Shown here one piece after another: positions 21,387 through 30,074 of a DNA stretch of 64,000 bases. Position 1 is the first letter of the stretch. Each line of letters opens with the position of its first letter. The translations under genes and the position numbers were made by a program. The notes below the pieces were generated by a model. The model saw only the letters and a list, made by a program, of their open reading frames with translations, searched no databases and had not been told where the DNA came from. This stretch comes from Plasmodiophora brassicae. Lineage: Eukaryota; Endomyxa: Phytomyxea; Phytomyxea; Plasmodiophorida. The DNA is taken from positions 124,001 through 188,000 of the forward strand of contig CP145422.1 in the NCBI GenBank assembly GCA_036867785.1, given 5' to 3'.

Positions 21387-21990
21387 TTACCAAGCGATCC
21401 CGTCACAAGTCCCGTCGAATAGCCACGTGCCGATGGTGGCGTTCCGGACGGATTGCAACTGCTGCGACAGCCGCGTGGATTTGGATCGTTCGGCCTCCCG
21501 ATCCCGATTGGCGTCGGCCAGCTGTCGGGAGAGCCGTGCATTGTCCCGTTCCAGATCCGCGACGCGTCGCTCTAGGTCGGCAACGACCTGTCGATGCTGT
21601 TCCCGTTCCGGGTCGACATCGACAGGCGACACCGACTGCTCCTCCTGACGTCGAGCGGCTTCCCTTTCGATCTGACTGGTCATGTCCGCCAGTTGCATCT
21701 GTAACCTGAGCAGAGCGTCTGAGAACGACGTCGGCGGTGTTGACGTTGATACCAGGGCTGTGTGACCTGACGTTCTCCTGGGCCTGTGCATCAGACGACG
21801 ACTTGTACCTGTGCTGAAGTTGCAGGGTGCCCACCTGAACGGGTCGGGCACGTAGGCAGGCGTCTTGCATCATGACGCGATGTGCTCGTCGTGGGTTGTG
21901 TCGCTGGTCCGCGGCGACGTCGGCGCCGGCGCAGGTAGGCGCGCCATGGCATTGACGACCCGCGACGTGCGATGTCGAACGCAGCGGCAT
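21387..21990 (-). CDS. Chimeric coiled-coil gene made by the duplication
   Basis: Two exons (21990-21767 and 21705-21387, intron 61 nt) give 180 residues. Exon 2 is the coiled-coil exon of the gene at 24471. Exon 1 is new: the duplication breakpoint at about 21783 replaced all but the last few codons of the original first exon with the antisense strand of the F-box leader, and the new sequence is open, starts with ATG and is in frame through the old splice donor (AG/GTCACAC). The C-terminal half is a heptad-rich coil (VVADLERRVADLERDNARLS, then RLSQQLQSV) ending in FDGTCDGIAW. Whether it is expressed is unknown. Confidence 0.5.
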
Positions 21991-22382
21991 GTACTTGTTG
22001 CTGACGACAGGCCCAGTTCAGCGGACGCTCACCACAGGGCTCGCACAGATCAGATGCGGCGCCTCTCAGACGTCATGTGTCGTCGCTGGACCATGTACTG
22101 CCGTTGCCGACGCATCGTTCCCAGACCCTGACTGGAAACGCGGAAGTAATGACGCGCGCGGTCTACCCATATGGTGGATCATACAGGGCGCAGGTCTGCT
22201 GGAGAACGAGACGCCAGGCGGTGCTATCTATGACTTGCAGGCAGGCTACATTCTTGGCGATATTAGAACGGTGGCACATGTGCTAACGCACACTGCAAGC
22301 TGCCTCTGATTTGTCCTATGGGGTAGCCGGGTGGAGATGCTCTAAGTCGCGCACTTTCCAGCGACTGATTCTATTTTCAGAG

Positions 22383-23945
22383 ATGGTCGATGACGGCGTC
22401 GACTGTGACAGCGGGGACAGCTGGGGATCGTGCCTATTCGACGACGATGACGTGATCGAGATCGACGATGAGTTTTTCCAGCAACATGACGACCCAGGCG
22501 ACGTGCCCGATACGGAGGAGACCCCTGCCGTCGATATTCGACCTGATCGACCGTCCGTGTCCGACGTCGCCGATCCGAGGTCGGCCGAGTTCCTCACTGT
22601 CTACGATATCTGCCGTTCCGTGTTCGAATTCCTCGATCTTCGTTCGCTTATGCCCTGTCGATACGTCAGCAAGAACTTCGGGGCGCACGCCAGGCACGCG
22701 CTCCTGGACCGATTCGTGCGTTACGCGAAGCGCACGCGCGAATCGCCGATCGGGGTCGCCGTCCGATCCGATAATCCGTTCATCATACGCTGCATGTTGG
22801 ACGACCCGAGAATGCAGGAGTGGATCAATGCCGATGTGCGCATCGGGCCGGTCGACACCGGCACGCCGCTGATGCTCTGCGCCATGTTGGAGAACGCGCG
22901 AATGATGCGCGCCCTGCTCACCCAATCCGCCGTCGACGTCAACGCCATCAACGAACATGGACAATCGGCCCTCTACCTAGCAGCGCTCTACTCCCACGTG
23001 CACGCCCAATGCGTCGACCTGCTCCTGGCCGACCCTCGCACCGATATCAACCTGCGCGTTGGCCCTAAACGCGAACCGATCCTGTCGTTCGCCATCGAAT
23101 ACAACCGCAACGATCTTGTCGGCAAGCTCCTCCAGCACCCCCGGGTTCAACTATGCGATGTCGGCACGGACGAACACCCGACCGCTTTCCACCTGTCGCG
23201 TGACCCGGAAACCTTGTCCCTCCTCCTCCGGAACATCACTGTTCCGATGCTCAGCATTGCCGATACGTCCGGATCCACGCCTTTGCACTGCCTGCTGAGG
23301 GCAAAGGGCCTGAAGCCGAATCACGTCGCCGAGATCGAACGCCGTGTTCTCGTGTTGATCCGGGACCAGGTCCCCGACGATGTCCTTCATCGAATCGATG
23401 CGCGGCGCTCGCTATTCGCTGATTTCGTCGCGTACTGTCGACCTGGACCTCTCCTCGACTACCTCCTGCTGTGCGGGCGTATATCGCTGGACCTGCAAGG
23501 CGCAACGCTGGCCGACATCGTCAACAATGACAGGTGCTGGGAAAGGATTCTATCGCACGCCGCCATCGAACAGCAGCTGCTATCGAATCCGTACCTGGTG
23601 CAGGTGTGCCTGGCGCATGCAATCCAGGATTGCAAGAATGGCAAACGTGTCCGATTCGTGTGTGACCGATTCCGACCCGACCTGAATGCATTCCTGCCGA
23701 TCGCGGCGATCGATGTCAGGCACAGGGTGCATGGACCTGTTACCTCCGGCATGCTGGCCGCATGCGTGTCCGACCCGGGCGCGTTACGCGTTCTCGTCGA
23801 TCGGCGCGGCATCGACTTCACCATCCGCAACGGTAACGGACTCACGGCTGTGCACATGGTCCCTAACAATGCCTTGCATGACACACATCGCGAATATCTG
23901 AAGCGGATGGTCACCTCCGAGTTACTCGCTGAAGTCGGGTGGTAG
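22383..23945 (+). CDS. F-box-like/ankyrin protein, paralogue B
   Basis: An intact 520-residue version of the gene at 18753. Same plan: acidic N-terminus, F-box-like LTVYDICRSVFEFLDLRSLM, basic helix YAKRTRESPIGVAV, ankyrin-like repeats (DTGTPLMLCAMLENARMMRA; HGQSALYLAALYSHV; SGSTPLHCLLRAKGL) and a complete last repeat (FTIRNGNGLTAVHMVPNNAL) ending in LLAEVGW. The ATG at 22383 directly follows TTTCAGAG, so a non-coding upstream exon is possible. Probable SCF substrate adaptor by domain logic; no partner can be named. Most residues are identical to paralogue A, so the duplication is recent. Confidence 0.78.
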   Translation: MVDDGVDCDSGDSWGSCLFDDDDVIEIDDEFFQQHDDPGDVPDTEETPAVDIRPDRPSVSDVADPRSAEFLTVYDICRSVFEFLDLRSLMPCRYVSKNFGAHARHALLDRFVRYAKRTRESPIGVAVRSDNPFIIRCMLDDPRMQEWINADVRIGPVDTGTPLMLCAMLENARMMRALLTQSAVDVNAINEHGQSALYLAALYSHVHAQCVDLLLADPRTDINLRVGPKREPILSFAIEYNRNDLVGKLLQHPRVQLCDVGTDEHPTAFHLSRDPETLSLLLRNITVPMLSIADTSGSTPLHCLLRAKGLKPNHVAEIERRVLVLIRDQVPDDVLHRIDARRSLFADFVAYCRPGPLLDYLLLCGRISLDLQGATLADIVNNDRCWERILSHAAIEQQLLSNPYLVQVCLAHAIQDCKNGKRVRFVCDRFRPDLNAFLPIAAIDVRHRVHGPVTSGMLAACVSDPGALRVLVDRRGIDFTIRNGNGLTAVHMVPNNALHDTHREYLKRMVTSELLAEVGW

Positions 23946-24018
23946 GCATGAACAAATGTTGATACTCTTTACTCTCCTTCAAACCGCAGCATTTACTTCT
24001 TGTCTCTTGACTACGACT

Positions 24019-24352
24019 TTAGTCTGAAACCGGGTTCAACCGTTTCGCAGGACCAGTGTCAGGATCGTCGTCATCGCGTTGTTCAATTTGACGCAGAGCG
24101 ACATCGAGCACCTGCCGATCGAACTGATCCCGGCACTGACCGCAGATGTCGCAGATCAGGTCACCGGATACGCGTAGGTCGAAGACGAGATAGGATAGGG
24201 CCCGCGGGAGCGATGCGCAGACTCGTTGGGCGGCGACTTGAAGGAACGATAACCGGCACGGCGCTTCATCATAGATCTGGGCGGAACCCCGATACGTGAG
24301 CCTGGCTGAGGATGGGGCGCACGAATTCTACAAAGACGGGGCGGCATACGGA
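24019..24352 (-). pseudogene. Ankyrin-repeat gene remnant, copy 2
   Basis: Minus-strand counterpart of the remnant at 20397. Here the 3' part is open over a long stretch: EAPCRLSFLQVAAQRVCASL, then FDLRVSGDLICDICGQCRDQ with a CDICGQC cysteine pair, ending in KRLNPVSD. The ankyrin part upstream (VFVEFVRPILSQAHVSGF) is in another frame and ends in a stop. The 5' portion is missing relative to copy 1. It may be a decayed gene or a 3' exon of an unrecognised one. Confidence 0.45.
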
Positions 24353-24470
24353 CCGGCGCGGTCGCGGTGGGTCGGTTCGTCATAGATCCACGCTTTGCAG
24401 CAGCGATAAAGCACGAACGAACGGTTGAACGACGCCTTGTTGGGTGTGCATTTATTTCCCGCTCCGGGTG

Positions 24471-25170
24471 TTACCAAGCGATCCCGTCACAAGTCCCGTC
24501 GAATAGCCACGTGCCGATGGTGGCGTTCCGGACGGATTGCAACTGCTGCGACAGCCGCGTGGATTTGGATCGTTCGGCCTCCCGATCCCGATTGGCGTCG
24601 GCCAGCTGTCGGGAGAGCCGTGCATTGTCCCGCTCCAGATCCGCGACGCGTCGCTCTAGGTCGGCAACGACCTGTCGATGCTGTTCCCGTTCCGGGTCGA
24701 CATCGACAGGGGACACCGACTGCTCCTCCTGACGTCGTGCGCCTTCCCTTTCGATCCGACTGGTCATGTCCGCCAGTTGCATCTGTAACCTGAGCAGAGC
24801 GTCTGAGAACGACGTCGGCGCTGTTGACGTTGATACCAGGGCTGTGTGACCTGACGTTCTCCTGGGCGATCGCCATCAGGCTATCGAGGTCGAGATCAAT
24901 TTCAGGTCGCGGCGACAGGTCAATCAAAGCATCGTCCGAATGGCGCAGCGGATGGCCGGCACCCTCGCCTTGTGTCTGCGTTGACGCCTCCGTTAACGTC
25001 CGCAATGGCGTCGACGTCGGCGAGTTCGACACATGGCGACCGGCCAGTGCTGGCGACGCCAGCGCCCTGTTATACCGAACCGTCGGCGTCCGGACACCCG
25101 ACGCAGATGACGACAGGCGGCGGCGCTCGCGTTGCGCCCCCTCGTGCGGCGATGATGACGTCGACGGCAT
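24471..25170 (-). CDS. Coiled-coil protein, complete copy
   Basis: Exons 25170-24851 and 24789-24471 (intron 61 nt) encode 212 residues. Residues 1-105 are Ser/Thr/Arg-rich and probably disordered, with an acidic patch before the junction (IDLDLDSLMAIAQENV). Residues 107-190 form a long coiled coil (QMQLADMTSRIEREGARRQE; LERRVADLERDNARLSRQLA). The protein ends FDGTCDGIAW, identical in both copies. No family is recognised; a structural or adaptor role is likely. The start faces the DYW-PPR gene across 161 bp, so the two may share a promoter. Confidence 0.68.
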
Positions 25171-25331
25171 CGCCCACGCCCCCCTCAGCGGACAATGTGC
25201 GCCACCTGGCAGTCAGTGACGATCACCGAACGGCTGTCACACATATAGGCGTCGACTGATACAGGAGGCGGCATTTTCGTCCGTGACTGCAGCTGGGGAA
25301 ACTGCGCCACTGGAACTGCAATCCCGCAGCA

Positions 25332-27914
25332 ATGGGCGCCGGGTCCGTCGTGGCTGCTGCCCGGACAGCGCCGCCTGCACGGGCGACTACCGACTCCTCA
25401 TGCGGGGGAAGCGACCCCGTTCTTCGTCATCGGCGTCGGTTCGCCGGTCCTGGTCGTCGTCAGAACATGGGGGACCGTGACGCCCCCGCCGCACCCGGCT
25501 ATCGACCGCCCCTATTCTTGGATGCGGCTGGCTGGATGCTGATCGGTGCCCGTCGAGCCGCTGGATGGCGGGTCATCAGGCGATCGGCATCCAGCTCTGC
25601 TGTGACGTCGTCGGCGCCGCATGACGTCGACGACGACGCAGCGGGCACCTGGCGTATCGTGCGGCGAAACGCGCAGCTGGACGCGTCGTTCCGCCTGCAG
25701 GAGTTCATGATGTCCCCGACGGTCCCCGGCGCCGTCCGCCTGCTGAAGGAACTGGTGGACGCCGACCCGTACGGCGGCTGGGCCGTATTTCAACGCGTTC
25801 TGACGTCGTCGCGCCGCCTGGCGCCCTGTGTCCCGTTCTTCCAGGCGATGATGTCGTTCTGCCACCGGTGCATACCCGGGAAAGGCCCGCACGTCTTCGA
25901 GGCGGCCAGGTCGCGCGATGTCCCCGGCTGGGAGACCCTGTTCGGCTCGTTCGTCACCCTGTGCCTGGGCACGTCGCCGCCCATGGTCGACGAAGCCTGG
26001 GCGGCGTACCGGTCGTCAGGCATCCGCACCCATGACGCCATCTACAGCATGGCGCACATCAGCCGAGTCGGGCAGCGGCCGCGCGCCGCGCGCCGCCTCG
26101 TGCAGGACGCTCTGGACGGCAAGGTCGCGTTCACCGAGAAGCTCGTCTCGACGTTCGCCGCGTGCTGCATCGACGACGCCGAAGTCGCCGAGCGGCTCCT
26201 CGACGTCACGCTGCGGTCGCGTATCAACAACCAGCCGCTGGTTGCCAACCTCGTCAAGGCGTTGGTCGCGGGCGGCCGGTTCGGGCGCGCCATCCACGCG
26301 ATGCAGCAGGTGGAGGCGGGCGGCGCCCCGCCTTCGGAGCACGCGTACAACCTTGTGGTTGGCGCGTACACGAGGGCGGGGCGCCTGGCGTCGGCGATCG
26401 ACCTCGTCCAGCGGATGCTGGACCGGGCGGTGCCCGTCTGCCTGCCGGTCCTCTGCGCGTTGATCGTCGCCTGCCGTCACGACGCGCCTGCCGTCCGCCG
26501 ATTGCACGACGTCGTCGTTGTGCGTCGCCCGCTGCTGGACGAAGACGTCGTCGTCTGCGCCTTCATATCCGCGTTTGGCCATTGCGGCGACGTCGCATCC
26601 GCCGAGAACGTGTTCCGGTCCTGGACCGGGCGCCCGTCCATCACCGTCTTCAACGCGATCATCGGCGCGTACAACCGCAACAACGCCCTGCTGAAGGCGA
26701 TCGAAACGTTCGACGCCGTGCGACGCGCCGGCCTGCACGTCGGCCCGCCGATCCACGCCAGCATGCTCGCCGTCTTCGCCAAGGCGAACCGGATCCCGCA
26801 AGCGCTGGCCCTGCTGCGCTCGTCGGCGCGCGACGCTGTGGACCGCGACCCGTCCCTGTTCGCGATGCAGGTGGCCGCCTGTGCGCGATGCTCCGACCTG
26901 GCCGCCGTCCACGAATTGCACAGGTACGCGCGCGCCAGCCCGCCGGCGCCGCCTGTCGAGGCGGCCCTGATCGCCGCCTACGCCGCCTGCGGCCAGCTCC
27001 ACGACGCGCTGAACGTGTTCCAGAGCGGGAAGTGGCCGCCAACGCTGGCGACGCTGAACGCCGTCATCGACGCGTACGCCGACCATGGCGTGCTGTCGTC
27101 CGCCATGGGCCTGTTCGCCCGCATGAAACGGGCGCGTCTGCGACCGGACCGTTCCACGTTGCTGTCGCTCCTGAAGGCCTGCAGCAACAGCCGCGACCTG
27201 GAGGCGGCCGTCGCCATCGTCGCCGAGTTCGCGGGCGCCTGGCGGGTCCGTCTGGCGTCGGACCACGTCCGGCACCTCGTCGATCTGTACGGGCGCACCG
27301 GCGACCTGGACACGGCCGAGCGCCTCTGCCGCACCTCGGTGCACGCGCTGTCCGCCCTGCGCGCGTGCCGCCGGCACCGCGACGTGCCTCGTGGCGCCCG
27401 CGTCTTTGCTCGCCTGCAACAGCCAGCTGACGACGTCGCCCACGCCCTGCTGTCCGACCTGTACGCCTCGGTGGGATGCGCCACGAAACGCGCGACGACG
27501 TCGCAAGGGCCGACGACGCTGATGCTTCCCGGGAGCGCGCTGCGTTTCGCGACGAACGATCGGCGGCTGCAGACCGATGGGAACCTTCGGCAACAGCATC
27601 GGAGCATGCTGGCCGACCTGCGGGATCGCGGGTACCAACCCGACGTGTCGGGCGTCGACGGCGACGTCCTGGACGACGCCCTGCAGGCGAGCTGCGTCCA
27701 CAGCGAGAAGATCGCGCTGGCGTACGCGTTGCGCGTCCTGCCACCGGGAGCGCCCGTCTTCGCGTCGAAACCCGACGGCATCTGCCCCGACTGCCACGAC
27801 GTCCTGAAGCGCGTCTCGGCGCTGTACAGGCGCGACGTTGGCGTCCGCGATCGGAACGCGTATCACCGTTTCCGCGATGGGCGCTGCTCCTGCGACGACT
27901 ACTGGTGTATATAG
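25332..27914 (+). CDS. DYW-type pentatricopeptide repeat protein (predicted C-to-U RNA editor)
   Basis: An intronless 860-residue gene. PPR proteins bind organelle RNA, each repeat reading one base; the DYW domain is a cytidine deaminase that edits C to U. The N-terminal 90 residues are Arg/Ser/Ala-rich and could be a mitochondrial targeting region. PPR repeats run from about residue 125 to 690 (for example SITVFNAIIGAYNRNNALLK; TLATLNAVIDAYADHGVLSS; IHASMLAVFAKANRIPQALA). The C-terminus has GYQPDVSG, the deaminase motif HSE (His790, Glu792), zinc ligands CPDC (818-821), and HRFRDGRCSCDDYW, followed by two extra residues. All catalytic and zinc residues are present. Its stop lies 6 bp from the stop of the convergent TPR-SAM gene. 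Confidence 0.95.
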   Translation: MGAGSVVAAARTAPPARATTDSSCGGSDPVLRHRRRFAGPGRRQNMGDRDAPAAPGYRPPLFLDAAGWMLIGARRAAGWRVIRRSASSSAVTSSAPHDVDDDAAGTWRIVRRNAQLDASFRLQEFMMSPTVPGAVRLLKELVDADPYGGWAVFQRVLTSSRRLAPCVPFFQAMMSFCHRCIPGKGPHVFEAARSRDVPGWETLFGSFVTLCLGTSPPMVDEAWAAYRSSGIRTHDAIYSMAHISRVGQRPRAARRLVQDALDGKVAFTEKLVSTFAACCIDDAEVAERLLDVTLRSRINNQPLVANLVKALVAGGRFGRAIHAMQQVEAGGAPPSEHAYNLVVGAYTRAGRLASAIDLVQRMLDRAVPVCLPVLCALIVACRHDAPAVRRLHDVVVVRRPLLDEDVVVCAFISAFGHCGDVASAENVFRSWTGRPSITVFNAIIGAYNRNNALLKAIETFDAVRRAGLHVGPPIHASMLAVFAKANRIPQALALLRSSARDAVDRDPSLFAMQVAACARCSDLAAVHELHRYARASPPAPPVEAALIAAYAACGQLHDALNVFQSGKWPPTLATLNAVIDAYADHGVLSSAMGLFARMKRARLRPDRSTLLSLLKACSNSRDLEAAVAIVAEFAGAWRVRLASDHVRHLVDLYGRTGDLDTAERLCRTSVHALSALRACRRHRDVPRGARVFARLQQPADDVAHALLSDLYASVGCATKRATTSQGPTTLMLPGSALRFATNDRRLQTDGNLRQQHRSMLADLRDRGYQPDVSGVDGDVLDDALQASCVHSEKIALAYALRVLPPGAPVFASKPDGICPDCHDVLKRVSALYRRDVGVRDRNAYHRFRDGRCSCDDYWCI

Positions 27915-27920
27915 CAGCAG

Positions 27921-29270
27921 TCAACGTGACGTCGCCAGGTTGTGATAGTACGACGGGACCGTGTTCTTCTCCGCCTGGACGGCCTCGAGGATCTGCCGCC
28001 GCTGGAACGCGGCGCTGATGCCGATGCACTGCAGGTCGGCGTCGTCGCATCGGACCAGGGCGGCGCCGTCGACGCCGAACTCCTCGATGCGCTTGACGGC
28101 GCCCGACCCGATATGCCGCTGGCGCAGCCAGGCGGCGACCTGTGCGCGCGCGCGGCGTCAGCGATGACGGTTCGTTGCGGGTGCAGCTCCGCGCAGTCCG
28201 TGGCCTGACCTGTGCGCAGGACCACGACTGCATCGTGTCGGACGCGGCGACGCGCACGCGCCACGTGATGGCGGCGCGCAGTTCGTGCTCGACGAGCTGC
28301 GCCGCCTGCTGCGCGATCGTCAGCTGCGGGTCCAGGGCGCACGCCTGGCGGAAGTTCGCCAGCGCCTGGCTCGGCAGGTCCAGCTGGCGGTACGCGCGCC
28401 CTGTCGACACACGAAGGCACGCGTCATCGCCACAGCAGTATGATGGCGCCCCCACCTACCGCGGACGTATAACAGGACGGCGCAGGTCGGCGATTTGATC
28501 AAGGCACGGTTGACCGTGTCGAGCGCGGCTCGCGGGCGGCCTGCACCTAACAGCGCTACCGATTGCGCCATACAGAGGGCGGTTTCGTCCGCTTCGTTAT
28601 GCTCCGCATCCGGTTCCAGCGCCTTGACGTAGTCGTTCGAGATCACGGACGCCCAGGCGCGGTGCGCGTGACGCCCGGCCGCATGCGGCAGGGCCACGCG
28701 CGTGGCGTCGTCGCTCAGCATCGCAGCGTATTGCTCCAGGTCCAGCAACGTTGGGTTGTCCGGGTCGCGTTCGGCGACCCATTCCAGGTCCGATCGTGCT
28801 GGGGCCAGCTGCCCGAGCTGGCAGTGGACCCCGGCCCGGGACAGCCGGTACTCGACGTCGGCCTCGTTGTCGAGTTGCACGGCCCTGTCCAGGTCGTCAA
28901 GGGCGCCCTGCAGGTTCCCCTGGCGGCGCAGCGCGACCGCGCGCAGCCAGTACGCGAACGCGGGCGCGTCGTCCTCCCCCTGCGACGAGATCGCTGTCGT
29001 CAGGTCGCGGACCGCCATCGGCATGTCCTGTCGCTGGACATGCGTCCAGGCGCGGTCGATCAGGACGGTCGGGTCCGCTGGGCGCTCCTTCAGGCACTCG
29101 CCGTAATCCGCCAGTGCTAGCGCGAACGCGCCCGACGCCATGTGCGCCCAGGCGCGGAACTGCCTGGCGAACGTGTTCGTCGGGTCGGCGTCCAGGGCCG
29201 CGTCGGCGACGCGGACCGCCTCGGCATACCGCCCGTCGGACAGCAACCGCTCGGCGCTGGCGATCGCCAT
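27921..29270 (-). CDS. TPR protein with C-terminal SAM domain
   Basis: Exons 29270-28460, 28400-28210 and 28139-27921 (introns 59 and 70 nt) give 406 residues. The first 310 form tetratricopeptide repeats (RYAEAVRVADAALDADPTNT; FALALADYGECLKERPADPT; NLQGALDDLDRAVQLDNEAD), the last completed across intron 1 (GRAYRQLDLPSQALANFRQA). After intron 2 comes a sterile alpha motif domain: VAAWLRQRHIGSGAVKRIEE, then DDADLQCIGISAAFQRRQIL, a classic SAM core. TPR arrays bind partner peptides and SAM domains self-associate, so this is likely a scaffold; no specific pathway can be named. The in-frame TGA upstream of the ATG fixes the start. Confidence 0.8.
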
Positions 29271-29319
29271 CGCGTACCACGCGCTTGTGATTCATTCGTA
29301 TCTGGACGACGTGCCTGTA

Positions 29320-29610
29320 TTACGGGCCGGCAGGGACTTCGACTTCTTCGATGCCCGGATGGGGCTTCAAGGACGACCTGCCGAGCAGGGCGTCGGTGGC
29401 CCTAGCGACATGGTCCGGCTGGACGTCGGGCTGCGCGTCGAACACGCCGACCATCAGGTCCATGTCGATGGCGCGCGATTCGGCGTCCTCCAGCGGCAGC
29501 TCCATTCGGTCCTGGTCGCCCAGCAGCTCGTTCGCCTTCTGGATCTTGGGCAGGAAGTGTCGCACGCGTTCCAGCAGCGTCGCCGTCGACGTGCCCTCGC
29601 TGGCGGACAT
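29320..29610 (-). CDS. NOPCHAP1-like (box C/D snoRNP assembly chaperone)
   Basis: A 96-residue frame from the only ATG (29610); longer versions begin with GTG after an in-frame stop. The core TLLERVRHFLPKIQKANELL resembles the conserved helix of NOPCHAP1/C12orf45 (LLERVQ-FLPQM-AN), followed by an acidic stretch and IDMDLMVGVFD, like the family's hydrophobic second block. NOPCHAP1 bridges NOP58 and the R2TP chaperone in C/D snoRNP assembly. The match is short, so the assignment is tentative, but the frame is very probably a real gene. Confidence 0.6.
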   Translation of the reverse strand: MSASEGTSTATLLERVRHFLPKIQKANELLGDQDRMELPLEDAESRAIDMDLMVGVFDAQPDVQPDHVARATDALLGRSSLKPHPGIEEVEVPAGP

Positions 29611-29709
29611 GGCCGACGCCGTCAGCGACAGGTTGCTGAGCGAGACGGACGGTCTGACAGGTTCGTGAGCGGTCAGAAACGAACGCGAACGAGCGCGCGC
29701 GCGCACTGC

Positions 29710-30074
29710 TTACACGTTGGAGTAGACGGCCGGTGACGAGAACGGCGTCCGGCCGGGGTTGGGCGACGCGATCGCCGCGGGGCGCCCGTTCGAAGATGAC
29801 ATGCGTGCCCCGCGTAGCCGCACGGGTCGCTGCGCTGACGCGGATGAACGGCGCAGCCCCTTCTGTCTGCTGCCGATAATGTCCTCAATCGGCCGAAACT
29901 CCGTACGGACACCGTGGCGGCCCCCGGCCGTCGCCCCTGTGCCCCGTACCCGAAATAGCCGCCCACCACGGCTGGTGGCGCTGCATGCGGGCCGTGACCA
30001 GCGTATGGACCTATGCCGGCCCCGGATGCGCTAGTCAGGTACATATACACCCGTTATATTATGTCTTCGGAAAT
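29710..30074 (-). CDS. Unresolved small gene or exon
   Basis: The minus strand is open and protein-like over about 29710-29860 (LRRSSASAQRPVRLRGARMS and ending FSSPAVYSNV before TAA). A preceding CAG at about 29861 could be a splice acceptor. The upstream part to 30074 contains a Gly/Ala-rich frame (PAVVGGYFGYGAQG) with a possible GTACGG donor, but the joint does not keep phase. No family recognised. Confidence 0.25.

Larger units (their letters stand above)
18149..21783. repeat. Segmental duplication, copy 1
   Basis: First copy of a tandem block: a conserved 600-bp leader, an F-box/ankyrin gene, an ankyrin-gene remnant on the other strand, and the 3' part of a coiled-coil gene. It differs from copy 2 by scattered substitutions, small indels and about 560 bp (roughly 20716-21276) that copy 2 lacks. 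Confidence 0.9.
21784..24865. repeat. Segmental duplication, copy 2
   Basis: Second copy of the tandem block, with F-box paralogue B, the second ankyrin remnant and the complete coiled-coil gene, whose first exon continues past the block boundary at about 24865. Confidence 0.9.

Noticed and set aside
26016-27866. Minus-strand frame of 616 residues over the DYW-PPR gene
   Set aside because: Shadow frame; the PPR-DYW reading on the other strand is unambiguous.
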